Notes: generated from the letters alone by a model not told the origin. A stretch of 13,856 nucleotides of DNA from JAFDVL01 sp043736395 (GCA_043736395.1 JAYTCQ010000109.1:1-13856), one strand, 5' to 3'; positions 6,637 through 13,253 are shown, counted from the first letter of the stretch. A program made the numbers and translations.

Positions 6637-6915
6637 CTTCTTCGTCAATCCCAGCGGTAACACTTCATCAACTGAAGCGTGTGGGCGTGGGATGACGTGG
6701 ACGCCGACTAATTCTCCGACACGGCGAGCGGCAGCGGCTCCGGCATCAGTGGCAGCTTTCACAGCGGCTACATCTCCCCGCACGATAGCAGTGACGAATC
6801 CGGCGCCGATTTTTTCGTAGCCGATTAAGGTTACGTTGGCAGCTTTCACCATTGCGTCGGCGGCTTCAATCGTAGCCACCAGACCTTTCGTTTCAATCAT
6901 TCCAAGAGCTTCCAT
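6634..6915 (-). CDS. Microcompartment hexameric shell protein, BMC-H
   Basis: BMC-H proteins (PduA, EutM and CcmK type) form the hexamers that tile the facets of microcompartment shells. The 93 residues are a single BMC domain: MEALGMIETKGLVATIEAADAM at the start (conserved G-M-I-E-T-K-G), the pore loop KIGAG at 35-39, RGDVAAVKAATDAG at 46-59 and the closing HVIPRPHASVDEVLP at 73-87. Length is typical, with no extension or second domain. It has the best ribosome site of the cluster, GAGGAG five bases before the ATG at 6915, which fits the need for many copies. The aldolase gene lies upstream and the vertex gene downstream on the same strand. Small residues at the pore suggest passage of a small polar metabolite, but this is inference. 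Confidence 0.96.
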   Translation of the reverse strand: MEALGMIETKGLVATIEAADAMVKAANVTLIGYEKIGAGFVTAIVRGDVAAVKAATDAGAAAARRVGELVGVHVIPRPHASVDEVLPLGLTKK

Positions 6916-6925
6916 TTATTCTCCT

Positions 6926-7000
6926 CACTGTCCGGCAAACTTCAGTTTGCTGATGGGTTTACAATTATAAAGACAGTGCGCGAACTAACAGTTCACGCTA
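6926..7000. repeat. Cluster of nested inverted repeats between aldolase and BMC-H genes
   Basis: CACTGTC at 6926-6932 and GACAGTG at 6972-6978 are perfect 7-base inverted repeats. Inside lies the near-continuous palindrome GCAAACTTCAGTTTGC (6935-6950). Next to it GCGCGAACT at 6978-6986 pairs with AGTTCACGC at 6990-6998 (eight of nine pairs). Together they fill most of the 89-base gap, leaving only the BMC-H ribosome site at the low end. They could form stable hairpins in the transcript; no T tract follows, so a classical terminator is unlikely. Confidence 0.6.
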
Positions 7001-7004
7001 CATT

Positions 7005-7784
7005 TCAATTCATCAATTTCGCAGCTTGCGATAAGAGTTCAACTAATTCTTCGCGCGTCAAAGTAATTGTTTCAGCGTCGCTCATTCGCGATGTGGAATC
7101 GCCGCCAATGCCGCAAGCCTGTCCGGTCCGCGCTTCCGGTGGCATTGCTCCGTTACGTTCACGAATATCAAACAGCTTCGGAATTGCACGATCAGGAATC
7201 GTATTCTCATTTCCCAGACTGCGAGCGATGGCGCTGATTTTACAAGTATGTTCTAACGTTTCGAGTTTATTGAAAGCGTGTTCCAGCGTATCCGCATAAG
7301 CGACTGCGCCGTGATTCGCCATCAATAAAGCATCGTGATATGCCAGATAAGGTTCAATCGCGTCCGTCAATTCGCGCGTCGAAGGCGTACCGTAATCCGC
7401 CAGCGGTACACATCCGAGCGTCAACACAACTTCAGATAAAATTGCTTTGTCGAGCGACAATCCGGCAACTGCAAAACCTGTTGCGTACGGCGGATGAAAA
7501 TGCACGACGGCATTCACATCAGGACGCGCCAGATAAATTACGCGATGCATCGGCCACTCTGAAGAAACTTTATAGTTGGAGGGTTCAAGCGGATTTCCGT
7601 CAACGTCTACGACCACCATCATGTCAGTTGTCATCCAGCCTTTGCTGACTCCTGACGGCGTAGCGATGCAGCGATTCGGCGCTACTCTGACGCTGATGTT
7701 TCCATCACCTGCGACGATATGACCGCGCTCATAGCTGCGTCGTGCAGTGTCAACAATTTGTTCTTTGATTAATCTTTCGTCCAT
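7005..7784 (-). CDS. Class II aldolase (fuculose-phosphate aldolase type), probable microcompartment cargo
   Basis: The protein belongs to the zinc-dependent class II aldolase/adducin family, whose members cleave L-fuculose 1-phosphate or L-rhamnulose 1-phosphate to dihydroxyacetone phosphate and lactaldehyde. Seen in the sequence: GNIS at 28-31 and SGVSKG at 44-49 for the phosphate site, E76 (SSEWPMH) as catalytic glutamate, and zinc ligands H95 and H97 (HFHPP) and H158 (ANHGAV). The 259 residues exceed the usual length of about 215. The extra part is a Gly/Ser-rich linker (about 213-238) and a terminal amphipathic helix (LTREELVELLSQAAKLMN, 242-259). Such linker-plus-helix tails are typical encapsulation peptides. 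The gene stands directly before the BMC-H gene. Aldolase-shell pairing is known from the microcompartments of Planctomycetes and Verrucomicrobia for fucose and rhamnose use. The exact sugar is not shown. Confidence 0.9.
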   Translation of the reverse strand: MDERLIKEQIVDTARRSYERGHIVAGDGNISVRVAPNRCIATPSGVSKGWMTTDMMVVVDVDGNPLEPSNYKVSSEWPMHRVIYLARPDVNAVVHFHPPYATGFAVAGLSLDKAILSEVVLTLGCVPLADYGTPSTRELTDAIEPYLAYHDALLMANHGAVAYADTLEHAFNKLETLEHTCKISAIARSLGNENTIPDRAIPKLFDIRERNGAMPPEARTGQACGIGGDSTSRMSDAETITLTREELVELLSQAAKLMN

Positions 7785-7789
7785 TATGT

Positions 7790-7888
7790 GTACGATAGGC
7801 GTCCCCGCCTGTCGCTTTTCTAACTCTGTAAATTCATCAGGAAAATAACTTCCTGCGACTAAGACGACAGGCGGGACGCCTATCGTAC
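7790..7888. repeat. Long palindromic repeat filling the gap between rex and the aldolase gene
   Basis: GTACGATAGGCGTCCC and onward (7790-7814) is complementary to 7865-7888 over 24 bases, with a single extra C as the only flaw. The 50-base centre holds a second perfect stem, CAGGAA at 7838-7843 with TTCCTG at 7850-7855. The right arm ends exactly where the rex stop codon begins (7889), and the left arm ends five bases before the aldolase ATG. Its GC-rich sequence differs from the other palindromes of the window. Hairpins around the motif GGCGGGACGCC are common intergenic repeats in several phyla. Confidence 0.85.
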
Positions 7889-8584
7889 CTATCCATCATC
7901 TCGCAAAAAATCTCTAAAATCCGCACTAATTCCTGTCGTCGTTTGCCCTGACGAATTTGGTTGCGCCAGAAAATACGAAAGGCTTTCGAGGGAAATTGAG
8001 AAGTCTACGTTTTTGATTTTGACACCAGCTCGAGGTTGCAATCTGACCGGAGCAAAATTCAAAACTGCCCTGACTCCTGCTGAAGTCACATCTTCAAAAA
8101 CCTGTTCTGCAATCAGCGCTGGCACAGCTAACACGACAATTTCGACCAACTGATTTTTAATTGCAGACCCTAAATTATTGGCATCCTGAACCTTCAAGCC
8201 ACTGCGAGTGGAGAGTCCGATTTTTTCGGCATCGTTGTCAAAAATTCCGACGATGCGAAAGCCATTGACGTTGAACCCACCATAAGTTGCCAACGCCAAA
8301 CCTAAGTTTCCGGCTCCGACAATGGCGACTTTTCGGTTCACATTCAAGCCTAAAATTTGCCGCAACTGACGGCGTAAATCGTTGATTGAATAACCTACGC
8401 CGCGCACCCCGAATTCTCCAAAATAGGCTAAATCCTTGCGTATTTGCGCCGAATTTAATGCAAATTGTTCCGCCATCGCTTTCGATGAAATTCGTTCGAC
8501 TCCTTCGCCTGCCAATTCGTCCAGACATCGCAAATAAAGCGACAGACGACTGGTGGTGAGTTCGGAGATTTTCTCAGTTTTCAT
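7889..8584 (-). CDS. rex: Redox-sensing transcriptional repressor Rex
   Basis: Rex represses fermentative and respiratory genes by binding DNA when NAD+ is high and leaving it when NADH rises. The 231 residues show the N-terminal winged helix (SLYLRCLDEL at 15-24, then SAQIRKDLAYFGEFGVRGVGY at 45-65, the family hallmark) and the Rossmann domain with GAGNLG at 90-95 and GIFDND at 113-118. The C-terminal domain-swap helix (ISLESLSYFLAQ) is present, followed by a polar tail of about 25 residues that seems longer than usual. The ATG at 8584 is the family start. The gene is divergent from ruvA and is read from a promoter at 8643-8672. It precedes the aldolase and shell genes on the same strand, which makes it a candidate regulator of them. 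I found no canonical Rex operator. Confidence 0.96.
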   Translation of the reverse strand: MKTEKISELTTSRLSLYLRCLDELAGEGVERISSKAMAEQFALNSAQIRKDLAYFGEFGVRGVGYSINDLRRQLRQILGLNVNRKVAIVGAGNLGLALATYGGFNVNGFRIVGIFDNDAEKIGLSTRSGLKVQDANNLGSAIKNQLVEIVVLAVPALIAEQVFEDVTSAGVRAVLNFAPVRLQPRAGVKIKNVDFSISLESLSYFLAQPNSSGQTTTGISADFRDFLRDDG

Positions 8585-8642
8585 CGCGGCAAAATGTAGG
8601 CGTAACTCTTCAAATTTCTATCACTTACTCAACTAAACCACA

Positions 8643-8672
8643 ACGATAACGCAGCGTCTGTCAGACTGTCAA
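8643..8672 (-). promoter_or_regulatory. Predicted sigma-70 type promoter of rex
   Basis: On the minus strand, TTGACA (8672-8667) is followed after 18 bases by TATCGT (8648-8643), matching the -10 consensus at four of six positions. It lies 59 bases upstream of the rex ATG. The -35 box is in the left arm of the perfect inverted repeat at 8665-8690. Confidence 0.55.
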
Positions 8673-8690
8673 TTAGCGCGAATTGACAGT
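8665..8690. promoter_or_regulatory. Perfect inverted repeat holding both divergent -35 boxes
   Basis: ACTGTCAATT (8665-8674) is the exact reverse complement of AATTGACAGT (8681-8690), separated by AGCGCG. Each arm contains TTGACA on one strand, so the dyad places the -35 boxes of rex and ruvA back to back only 10 bases apart. Polymerases could hardly bind both at once. The dyad could also be an operator; it does not look like the usual Rex or LexA site. Confidence 0.6.
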
Positions 8691-8712
8691 GCTTGCGGCT
8701 GTCTCTTACACT
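8683..8712 (+). promoter_or_regulatory. Predicted sigma-70 type promoter of ruvAB
   Basis: TTGACA at 8683-8688, an 18-base spacer and TACACT at 8707-8712 (four of six to consensus) lie 43 bases before the ruvA start. The -35 box is in the right arm of the dyad at 8665-8690. The spacer length mirrors that of the rex promoter. Confidence 0.6.
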
Positions 8713-8755
8713 CCCTGAAGAGTTGTCTAAAAACCACAGAGAAGGAGAACGCACA

Positions 8756-9367
8756 TTGATTGCTCATCTGTCAGGGCTGTTATTCAGCAAGCATCCGAAT
8801 TCCGTGATCGTAGATGTTAACGGCGTGGGTTATGAAGTCACCATTCCGCTTTCGACGTTTTATGATTTGAGTGAAGAAGGCACAGCCGTAGCCCTTCGCA
8901 TCCATACGCACGTGCGCGAAGATGCGTTGCAACTCTTCGGATTTCGCACCGAGCGTGAGAAAAAATTATTTTTGCTCTTAACCAGCGTCTCCGGCATCGG
9001 GCCAAAATTAGCCATCACAATTCTGTCCGGAATGAGTGCCGATGAATTGATCCCCGCGATTCGCAACAATGAACTAGCGCGCCTCGTCAACATTCCCGGT
9101 GTCGGCAAAAAAACTGCGGAACGCTTAGTCCTTGAGTTGAAAGATAAATTGTCCGCGCTATCTTCGCCGGAACTGGAAGAACAGTACCGCTTAGCTGGAG
9201 GCGCAGGCAGCAAAAATTCCATCGTAGACGACATCGTTTCTGCCTTAGTAAATTTAGGCTTCCAACGCGCCGCTGCCGAAAAAGCCGTGAACGCTACGAT
9301 GCAGGAAAATCCCGATGCGAATTTTTCACAACTGACAAAACTTTCAATGCGAAAGCTGGCGCGATAA
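8756..9367 (+). CDS. ruvA: Holliday junction branch migration protein RuvA
   Basis: RuvA binds four-way DNA junctions and loads the RuvB motor for branch migration during recombinational repair. The start is taken as TTG at 8756: AAGGAGA (8742-8748) lies seven bases before it, and the product then begins MIAHLSGLLF, as in the family. The open frame extends upstream through the promoter, which is not plausible. The 203 residues have domain I (beta barrel, GVGYEV at 23-28), two helix-hairpin-helix motifs (SVSGIGPKLA at 77-86 and NIPGVGKKTAERLVLELKDK at 112-131), a flexible linker and the C-terminal RuvB-binding domain (DDIVSALVNLGF and onward). Its stop codon is immediately followed by the ruvB ATG. 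ruvC is not adjacent. Confidence 0.96.
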   Translation: MIAHLSGLLFSKHPNSVIVDVNGVGYEVTIPLSTFYDLSEEGTAVALRIHTHVREDALQLFGFRTEREKKLFLLLTSVSGIGPKLAITILSGMSADELIPAIRNNELARLVNIPGVGKKTAERLVLELKDKLSALSSPELEEQYRLAGGAGSKNSIVDDIVSALVNLGFQRAAAEKAVNATMQENPDANFSQLTKLSMRKLAR

Positions 9368-10426
9368 ATGCCTAAAAACAAAGCTATAACTGAAGATGAA
9401 GACACTCGCGTAATCGGCGGCGGTACCGCCGATGCTGAGCAGCAAATTGAACTCAGCTTGCGTCCGCAATACCTGCGGGAATACATCGGGCAAAAGAAAG
9501 TCAAAGATAATCTCAACATCTTCGTTAAAGCCGCCTGTGCGCGCGGGGAATCGTTGGATCACGTTTTATTGAATGGCCCGCCGGGCTTAGGTAAAACCAC
9601 TTTAGCGCAAATTGTCTCGCGGGAAATGGGAGCGAAAATCCATGTTACTTCCGGGCCCGTGATTGAAAAGCCTGGTGACCTCGCGGCGATGCTCACGAAT
9701 TTGGAAGAAGGTGACGTTTTATTTATTGATGAAATTCATCGGTTGCATCCGGCGATTGAGGAAATTTTGTATCCGGCGATGGAAGATTTCGAGTTGGATT
9801 TAATCATCGGGCAAGGACCTTCAGCGCGTTCGGTGAAGCTGGATTTGCCGCGCTTTACGTTGATTGGAGCTACGACACGAGCGGGAATGATCACGGCTCC
9901 GCTGCGAGGACGCTTCGGAATTAATTTTCATTTAGATTTTTATCCGATCGAAGACCTGCAAATTATCGTACTAAGATCAGCGGATATTTTGGGTGTAGAA
10001 ATTGACGACGCCGGAGCCAATGCAATTGCGCGGCGCTCGCGTGGGACTCCGCGAATTGTGAATCGGTTGCTGCGCCGCGTCCGTGATTTTGCCGAAGTTG
10101 AATACGAAGGTAAAATTACGTTGGAAGTTGCAACTGATGCGCTGAATCGAATGGAAGTTGACCGCTTTGGCCTTGATGAAGTTGATCGAAAATTACTGAC
10201 GACGATCATCGAAAAATTCAATGGCGGCCCCGTCGGAGTCAGTACGATTTCGGCGGCGATTCAGGAAGAAAAAGATGCGATTGAGGAAATTTATGAACCG
10301 TACCTGATCCAAATCGGCTTTTTAAATCGTACTCCACGCGGTAGAGTTGTCACGCCAGCGGCTTATCACCATCTGGGCTTGACCTTACCAGGAATGATCA
10401 GCACCGATCAACCAGGCTTGTTTTGA
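9368..10426 (+). CDS. ruvB: Holliday junction ATP-dependent helicase RuvB
   Basis: RuvB is the hexameric AAA+ motor that pumps DNA through the RuvA-bound junction. The 352 residues carry Walker A GPPGLGKT at 70-77, Walker B DEIH at 121-124, the sensor GATTRAG at 167-173, the arginine-finger region PLRGRFG at 178-184, sensor 2 in GTPRIVNRLLRRVRDFAEV, and the winged-helix end FLNRTPRGRVVTPAAY. Everything is intact. The ATG directly abuts the ruvA stop, so translation is likely coupled. The N-terminus has about 15 extra polar, acidic residues before the conserved LRPQYLREYIGQ. The stop overlaps the next start by one base (TGATG), placing a YihY-family membrane protein gene in the same transcript. 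Confidence 0.97.
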   Translation: MPKNKAITEDEDTRVIGGGTADAEQQIELSLRPQYLREYIGQKKVKDNLNIFVKAACARGESLDHVLLNGPPGLGKTTLAQIVSREMGAKIHVTSGPVIEKPGDLAAMLTNLEEGDVLFIDEIHRLHPAIEEILYPAMEDFELDLIIGQGPSARSVKLDLPRFTLIGATTRAGMITAPLRGRFGINFHLDFYPIEDLQIIVLRSADILGVEIDDAGANAIARRSRGTPRIVNRLLRRVRDFAEVEYEGKITLEVATDALNRMEVDRFGLDEVDRKLLTTIIEKFNGGPVGVSTISAAIQEEKDAIEEIYEPYLIQIGFLNRTPRGRVVTPAAYHHLGLTLPGMISTDQPGLF

Positions 10427-11343
10427 TGAATAGTAGCATTATCAAATATCCAACTGCCGGACGTTTACGATTTGGCATTAAAAATCGCACCACGAAGCGG
10501 CGGATTCTTTTCCGTACGATTGAAAGCTTTCTCGATAATGATCTGATTACGTCCTCAGCAGCCATCACGTATTTTGGAATGCTATTTCTGTTTCCGACTT
10601 TATTATTAGCCTTGAGCATTGGTGAGCGATTTTTTGGCGATGCAATTTCGCAAAATTTTATGACTCGGCTGATGACGTTCTTACCGGGTTCAACTGATCT
10701 CGTGAAGAAAAATCTTGAAGCGATCAGTCAGGTCTCTACCGGTTTGCTTATCACGGCGCTGACAATTTTGCTGTGGGCTGGATCGTGGATTTTTACGGTC
10801 ATCGAACGTGCTGTTTGTCGCATCTGGGGAACTAAACCCCGACCTTTTTTGCGCGGAAGATTTCTCACTATCGGAATGATTGCGGCAGTCGGAATATTGC
10901 TGCTTTCTTCAGTTCTCGTGACCTCCAGCGTAGTCGCTATCCAAACATTAATGGAACATATTCCAGTCAAGCAGGTTCCCGTTCAAATTGCCTGGTTCGG
11001 TTCAATCCTCTGGCGAACTGTCTTCGCTTCATTAAGTCTTTTGTTAACGACTTCACTTTTCGCGCTTATTTACCGGGTTATGCCGAACACCCGCATTGAT
11101 TTGTTCGAAGTAGTTCCCGGAGCCATCATTGCAGGTGTTCTGTGGGAAGCCGCTAAATATGGGTTCGCGTGGATGATTCCCTATTTTCATTATGATTTAC
11201 TTTACGGCTCCATCGGCGCAGGCGTAGCGTTGCTGACGTGGGGATATTTATCAAGCTTGATCATGCTGTTCGGAGCGCAACTGACCGCCGTATTACATTG
11301 CCGCCGTTTATTCGGCGAAGACATGGAAGAAGAAAAAAAATGA
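10426..11343 (+). CDS. YihY/BrkB-family inner membrane protein
   Basis: This is a six-helix inner membrane protein of the YihY (virulence factor BrkB) family, often misnamed ribonuclease BN. Its molecular function is not settled. The ATG at 10426 overlaps the ruvB stop (TGATG); an upstream TTG at 10423 is less likely. The 305 residues start with a basic cytoplasmic segment (FRTIESFLDNDLITSSAAITYFGMLFLFP, conserved in the family). Membrane segments lie at about 45-66, 104-126, 146-172, 190-216, 228-252 and 262-290. The last holds the family pattern YGSIGAGVALLTWGYLSS at 260-277, followed by LFGAQLTAVL. The tail is acidic then basic (EDMEEEKK). Its stop overlaps the next start in ATGA. Co-transcription with ruvAB is inferred from spacing only; no functional link is known to me. 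Confidence 0.93.
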   Translation: MNSSIIKYPTAGRLRFGIKNRTTKRRILFRTIESFLDNDLITSSAAITYFGMLFLFPTLLLALSIGERFFGDAISQNFMTRLMTFLPGSTDLVKKNLEAISQVSTGLLITALTILLWAGSWIFTVIERAVCRIWGTKPRPFLRGRFLTIGMIAAVGILLLSSVLVTSSVVAIQTLMEHIPVKQVPVQIAWFGSILWRTVFASLSLLLTTSLFALIYRVMPNTRIDLFEVVPGAIIAGVLWEAAKYGFAWMIPYFHYDLLYGSIGAGVALLTWGYLSSLIMLFGAQLTAVLHCRRLFGEDMEEEKK

Positions 11344-11921
11344 AGCGAATCTGCGTGTTCTGTGGCTCTAATCGAGGCATGCGGAGCGAATACATTGAAG
11401 CTGCTCAGTCGTTGGGAAAAATTTTAGTTGAAAGAAATCTTAGCCTTGTCTACGGTGGCGGAAATGTTGGATTGATGGGCGTCATTGCTGATGCTGTTCT
11501 AGCTGAAGGCGGTGAAGTTATCGGTGTGATTCCGCAATCGCTGGTTGACCGCGAAGTGGCTCACCAAAATTTAACCAAAATGCACATCGTCAATTCCATG
11601 CACGAACGCAAAGCGTTAATGGCTGATCTCTCCGATGGATTTATCGCGATGCCCGGAGGTATGGGAACCTTTGATGAATTCTGTGAAATTCTGACTTGGG
11701 CGCAGCTTGGCATTCATCAAAAACCGTGTGGCATTTTGAACGTCGAAAACTATTTCACTCCATTATTGAAAATGTTCGATCACGCCAGAGATGAAGGATT
11801 TTTGCGCGATACTCATCGGGATTTAGTTATGGAATCCACCACGCCGGAAACATTATTGGAGTTGTTTGATAATTATCAGCCAAAACCTGTCGTAAAATGG
11901 ATGGGTCTCGATAAAGTATAA
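11340..11921 (+). CDS. LOG-family nucleoside 5'-monophosphate phosphoribohydrolase
   Basis: Proteins of this family (TIGR00730, LOG/YvdD type) split nucleoside monophosphates, including cytokinin ribotides in plants, into the base and ribose 5-phosphate. They are often misnamed lysine decarboxylase. The ATG at 11340 overlaps the yihY stop (ATGA). Starting there gives MKRICVFCGSNRG, the family N-terminus, whereas the frame upstream is antisense to sense in yihY. The 193 residues show YGGGNVGLMG at 38-47, the substrate motif MHERK at 87-91 and the catalytic motif PGGMGTFDE at 105-113, with E113. Length is typical. Bacterial substrates are uncertain; AMP breakdown or cytokinin activation are options. 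A broken small gene follows immediately, beginning at the stop codon (TAATG). Confidence 0.94.
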   Translation: MKRICVFCGSNRGMRSEYIEAAQSLGKILVERNLSLVYGGGNVGLMGVIADAVLAEGGEVIGVIPQSLVDREVAHQNLTKMHIVNSMHERKALMADLSDGFIAMPGGMGTFDEFCEILTWAQLGIHQKPCGILNVENYFTPLLKMFDHARDEGFLRDTHRDLVMESTTPETLLELFDNYQPKPVVKWMGLDKV

Positions 11922-12191
11922 TGCATAACGAAAAGATTTTTATTCTCCTGTTTTGGGGCATTGCTGTTTCCCTTTTTTGGGATGAATATTTGGGGCAGTT
12001 GGGCAGAAAAAACGTATGAGAAATGGAAAGACAGTCCGTTCATTTGGGCGGAGTTTAATAGATTTCCGCTCAGTATTTTCAAAATCGCAAGAACTCGCGA
12101 AAATTACATTCGATATGTAAGAATTGTTTCCTAGATCGTCATCATAATCTTCACAATTATCACAGTTACTTTTGTTTTCGCTGATTCGTAA
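11921..12191 (+). pseudogene. Decayed or frameshifted small membrane-protein gene
   Basis: Two short frames seem to be parts of one gene. Frame one starts at ATG 11921, overlapping the preceding stop, and reads MHNEKIFILLFWGIAVSLFW, a membrane helix. Frame two, one base ahead, holds MNIWGSWAEKTYEKWKDS from 11982, a Trp- and charge-rich segment with KIARTRENYIRYVRIVS, to TAG at 12132-12134. Past the TAG the same frame continues for 18 codons as IVIIIFTIITVTFVFADS, a second membrane helix, to TAA at 12189. Removing one T from the run of six at 11973-11978 joins frame one to frame two as VSLFGMNIWGSW. The likely ancestor was a protein of about 90 residues with two membrane helices. A sequencing error in the T run, transcript slippage or true decay are all possible. 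The family is not recognised. Confidence 0.5.
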
Positions 12192-12199
12192 AAATATCC

Positions 12200-13249
12200 A
12201 TGCACATCTCAGAATTCGACTTTGAATTACCTCCTGAATTAATCGCGCAACATCCGATTGAACCGCGCGATCATTCACGCTTACTCATCGTCAATCGTCA
12301 AACGCAGCAATCGCATGACAGCACTTTTCATGAGTTGCCAAATTTGCTTTCTGCAAATGATGTGTTGGTTATTAACAATACGCGTGTCTTCCCGGCTCGC
12401 TTGATTGGTCATCGGATCGTCAATGGGGTTTCAGGCGCAAAAGTCGAAGCATTATTGACTCGACGCTTGTCGGTGAATCAATGGGAAGCGATGGCGAAAC
12501 CCGGACGAGCTTTTCCAATTGGAGCAAAAATTTCTTTTGGCAACGATCAACTGCAAGCTGAAGTGGTTGCCCTATTGGATGATGGAAGACGCGTCATTCA
12601 ATTCGTGGCGGAAAGTGACATTGACGCGCTGATTGATGAAGTTGGTAACACTCCACTGCCGCCATATATCAAGCGTGACTACGATGAAAAAATTCGTCTG
12701 GATGAACCGCGCTATCAAACAATTTATGCCAAAGAACGTGGCGCGATTGCGGCTCCCACGGCAGGCTTACATTTCACGGATCGCATCTTTGGTGAATTGA
12801 AAACTCGCGGCATAGAAATTATCCAAATTACGCACCACGTCGGCGCGGCAACCTTTCAACCTGTGCGTGTCGAAACAATTGAGGATCATCGCCTCGAAGC
12901 CGAAAGCTACGAAATTAGTGAATCTGCCGCTAATGCCATGAACGCCGCCAAAGCTGCCGGAAAACGGATTATCGCCGTTGGCACCACGACTACGCGAGCC
13001 TTGGAAAGCGCAGTAAATTCTGACGGAAAAGTTAGCTCTGGCTGTCACAGCACAGAACTTTGCATCCTTCCCGGCTATCGCTTCAAAGCAGTCGATGCAC
13101 TCATCACAAATTTTCATCTGCCTCAATCTTCTTTGCTGATTTTGGTATCTACATTTACTGGACACGATTTAATTTTGAAGGCATACCAACATGCCGTAAA
13201 TGAACGTTATCGCTTTTACAGCTACGGTGATTGTATGTTTATATCTTAA
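12200..13249 (+). CDS. queA: S-adenosylmethionine:tRNA ribosyltransferase-isomerase
   Basis: QueA transfers and rearranges the ribosyl part of S-adenosylmethionine onto preQ1 at tRNA position 34, forming epoxyqueuosine, a step in queuosine synthesis in the cytoplasm. The 349 residues start MHISEFDFELPPELIAQHP, as in the family. Conserved blocks follow: INNTRVFPARL at 59-69, AAPTAGLHFT at 184-193, GTTTTRALES at 261-270, STELCILPG at 284-292, TNFHLPQSS at 303-311 and the closing RFYSYGDCM at 338-346. Length is normal and nothing is missing. The ATG at 12200 fits the family, although no Shine-Dalgarno sequence is visible. The stop lies four bases before the acetyltransferase start, so the two are probably co-transcribed. 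No preQ1 riboswitch is seen upstream. Other queuosine genes are not in the window. Confidence 0.96.
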   Translation: MHISEFDFELPPELIAQHPIEPRDHSRLLIVNRQTQQSHDSTFHELPNLLSANDVLVINNTRVFPARLIGHRIVNGVSGAKVEALLTRRLSVNQWEAMAKPGRAFPIGAKISFGNDQLQAEVVALLDDGRRVIQFVAESDIDALIDEVGNTPLPPYIKRDYDEKIRLDEPRYQTIYAKERGAIAAPTAGLHFTDRIFGELKTRGIEIIQITHHVGAATFQPVRVETIEDHRLEAESYEISESAANAMNAAKAAGKRIIAVGTTTTRALESAVNSDGKVSSGCHSTELCILPGYRFKAVDALITNFHLPQSSLLILVSTFTGHDLILKAYQHAVNERYRFYSYGDCMFIS

Positions 13250-13253
13250 CGAT

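Noticed and set aside
8665..8690. LexA-like site (CTGT and ACAG) before ruvAB.
   Set aside because: CTGT and ACAG are separated by 16 bases, not the eight of the enterobacterial site, and the dyad is explained by two -35 boxes. The LexA motif of this lineage is unknown to me.
11940..12278. Minus-strand open frame of 112 codons across the gap before queA.
   Set aside because: It overlaps the queA start in antisense, has Cys/Asn-rich low-quality sequence, and the opposite strand holds the better membrane-protein remnant.
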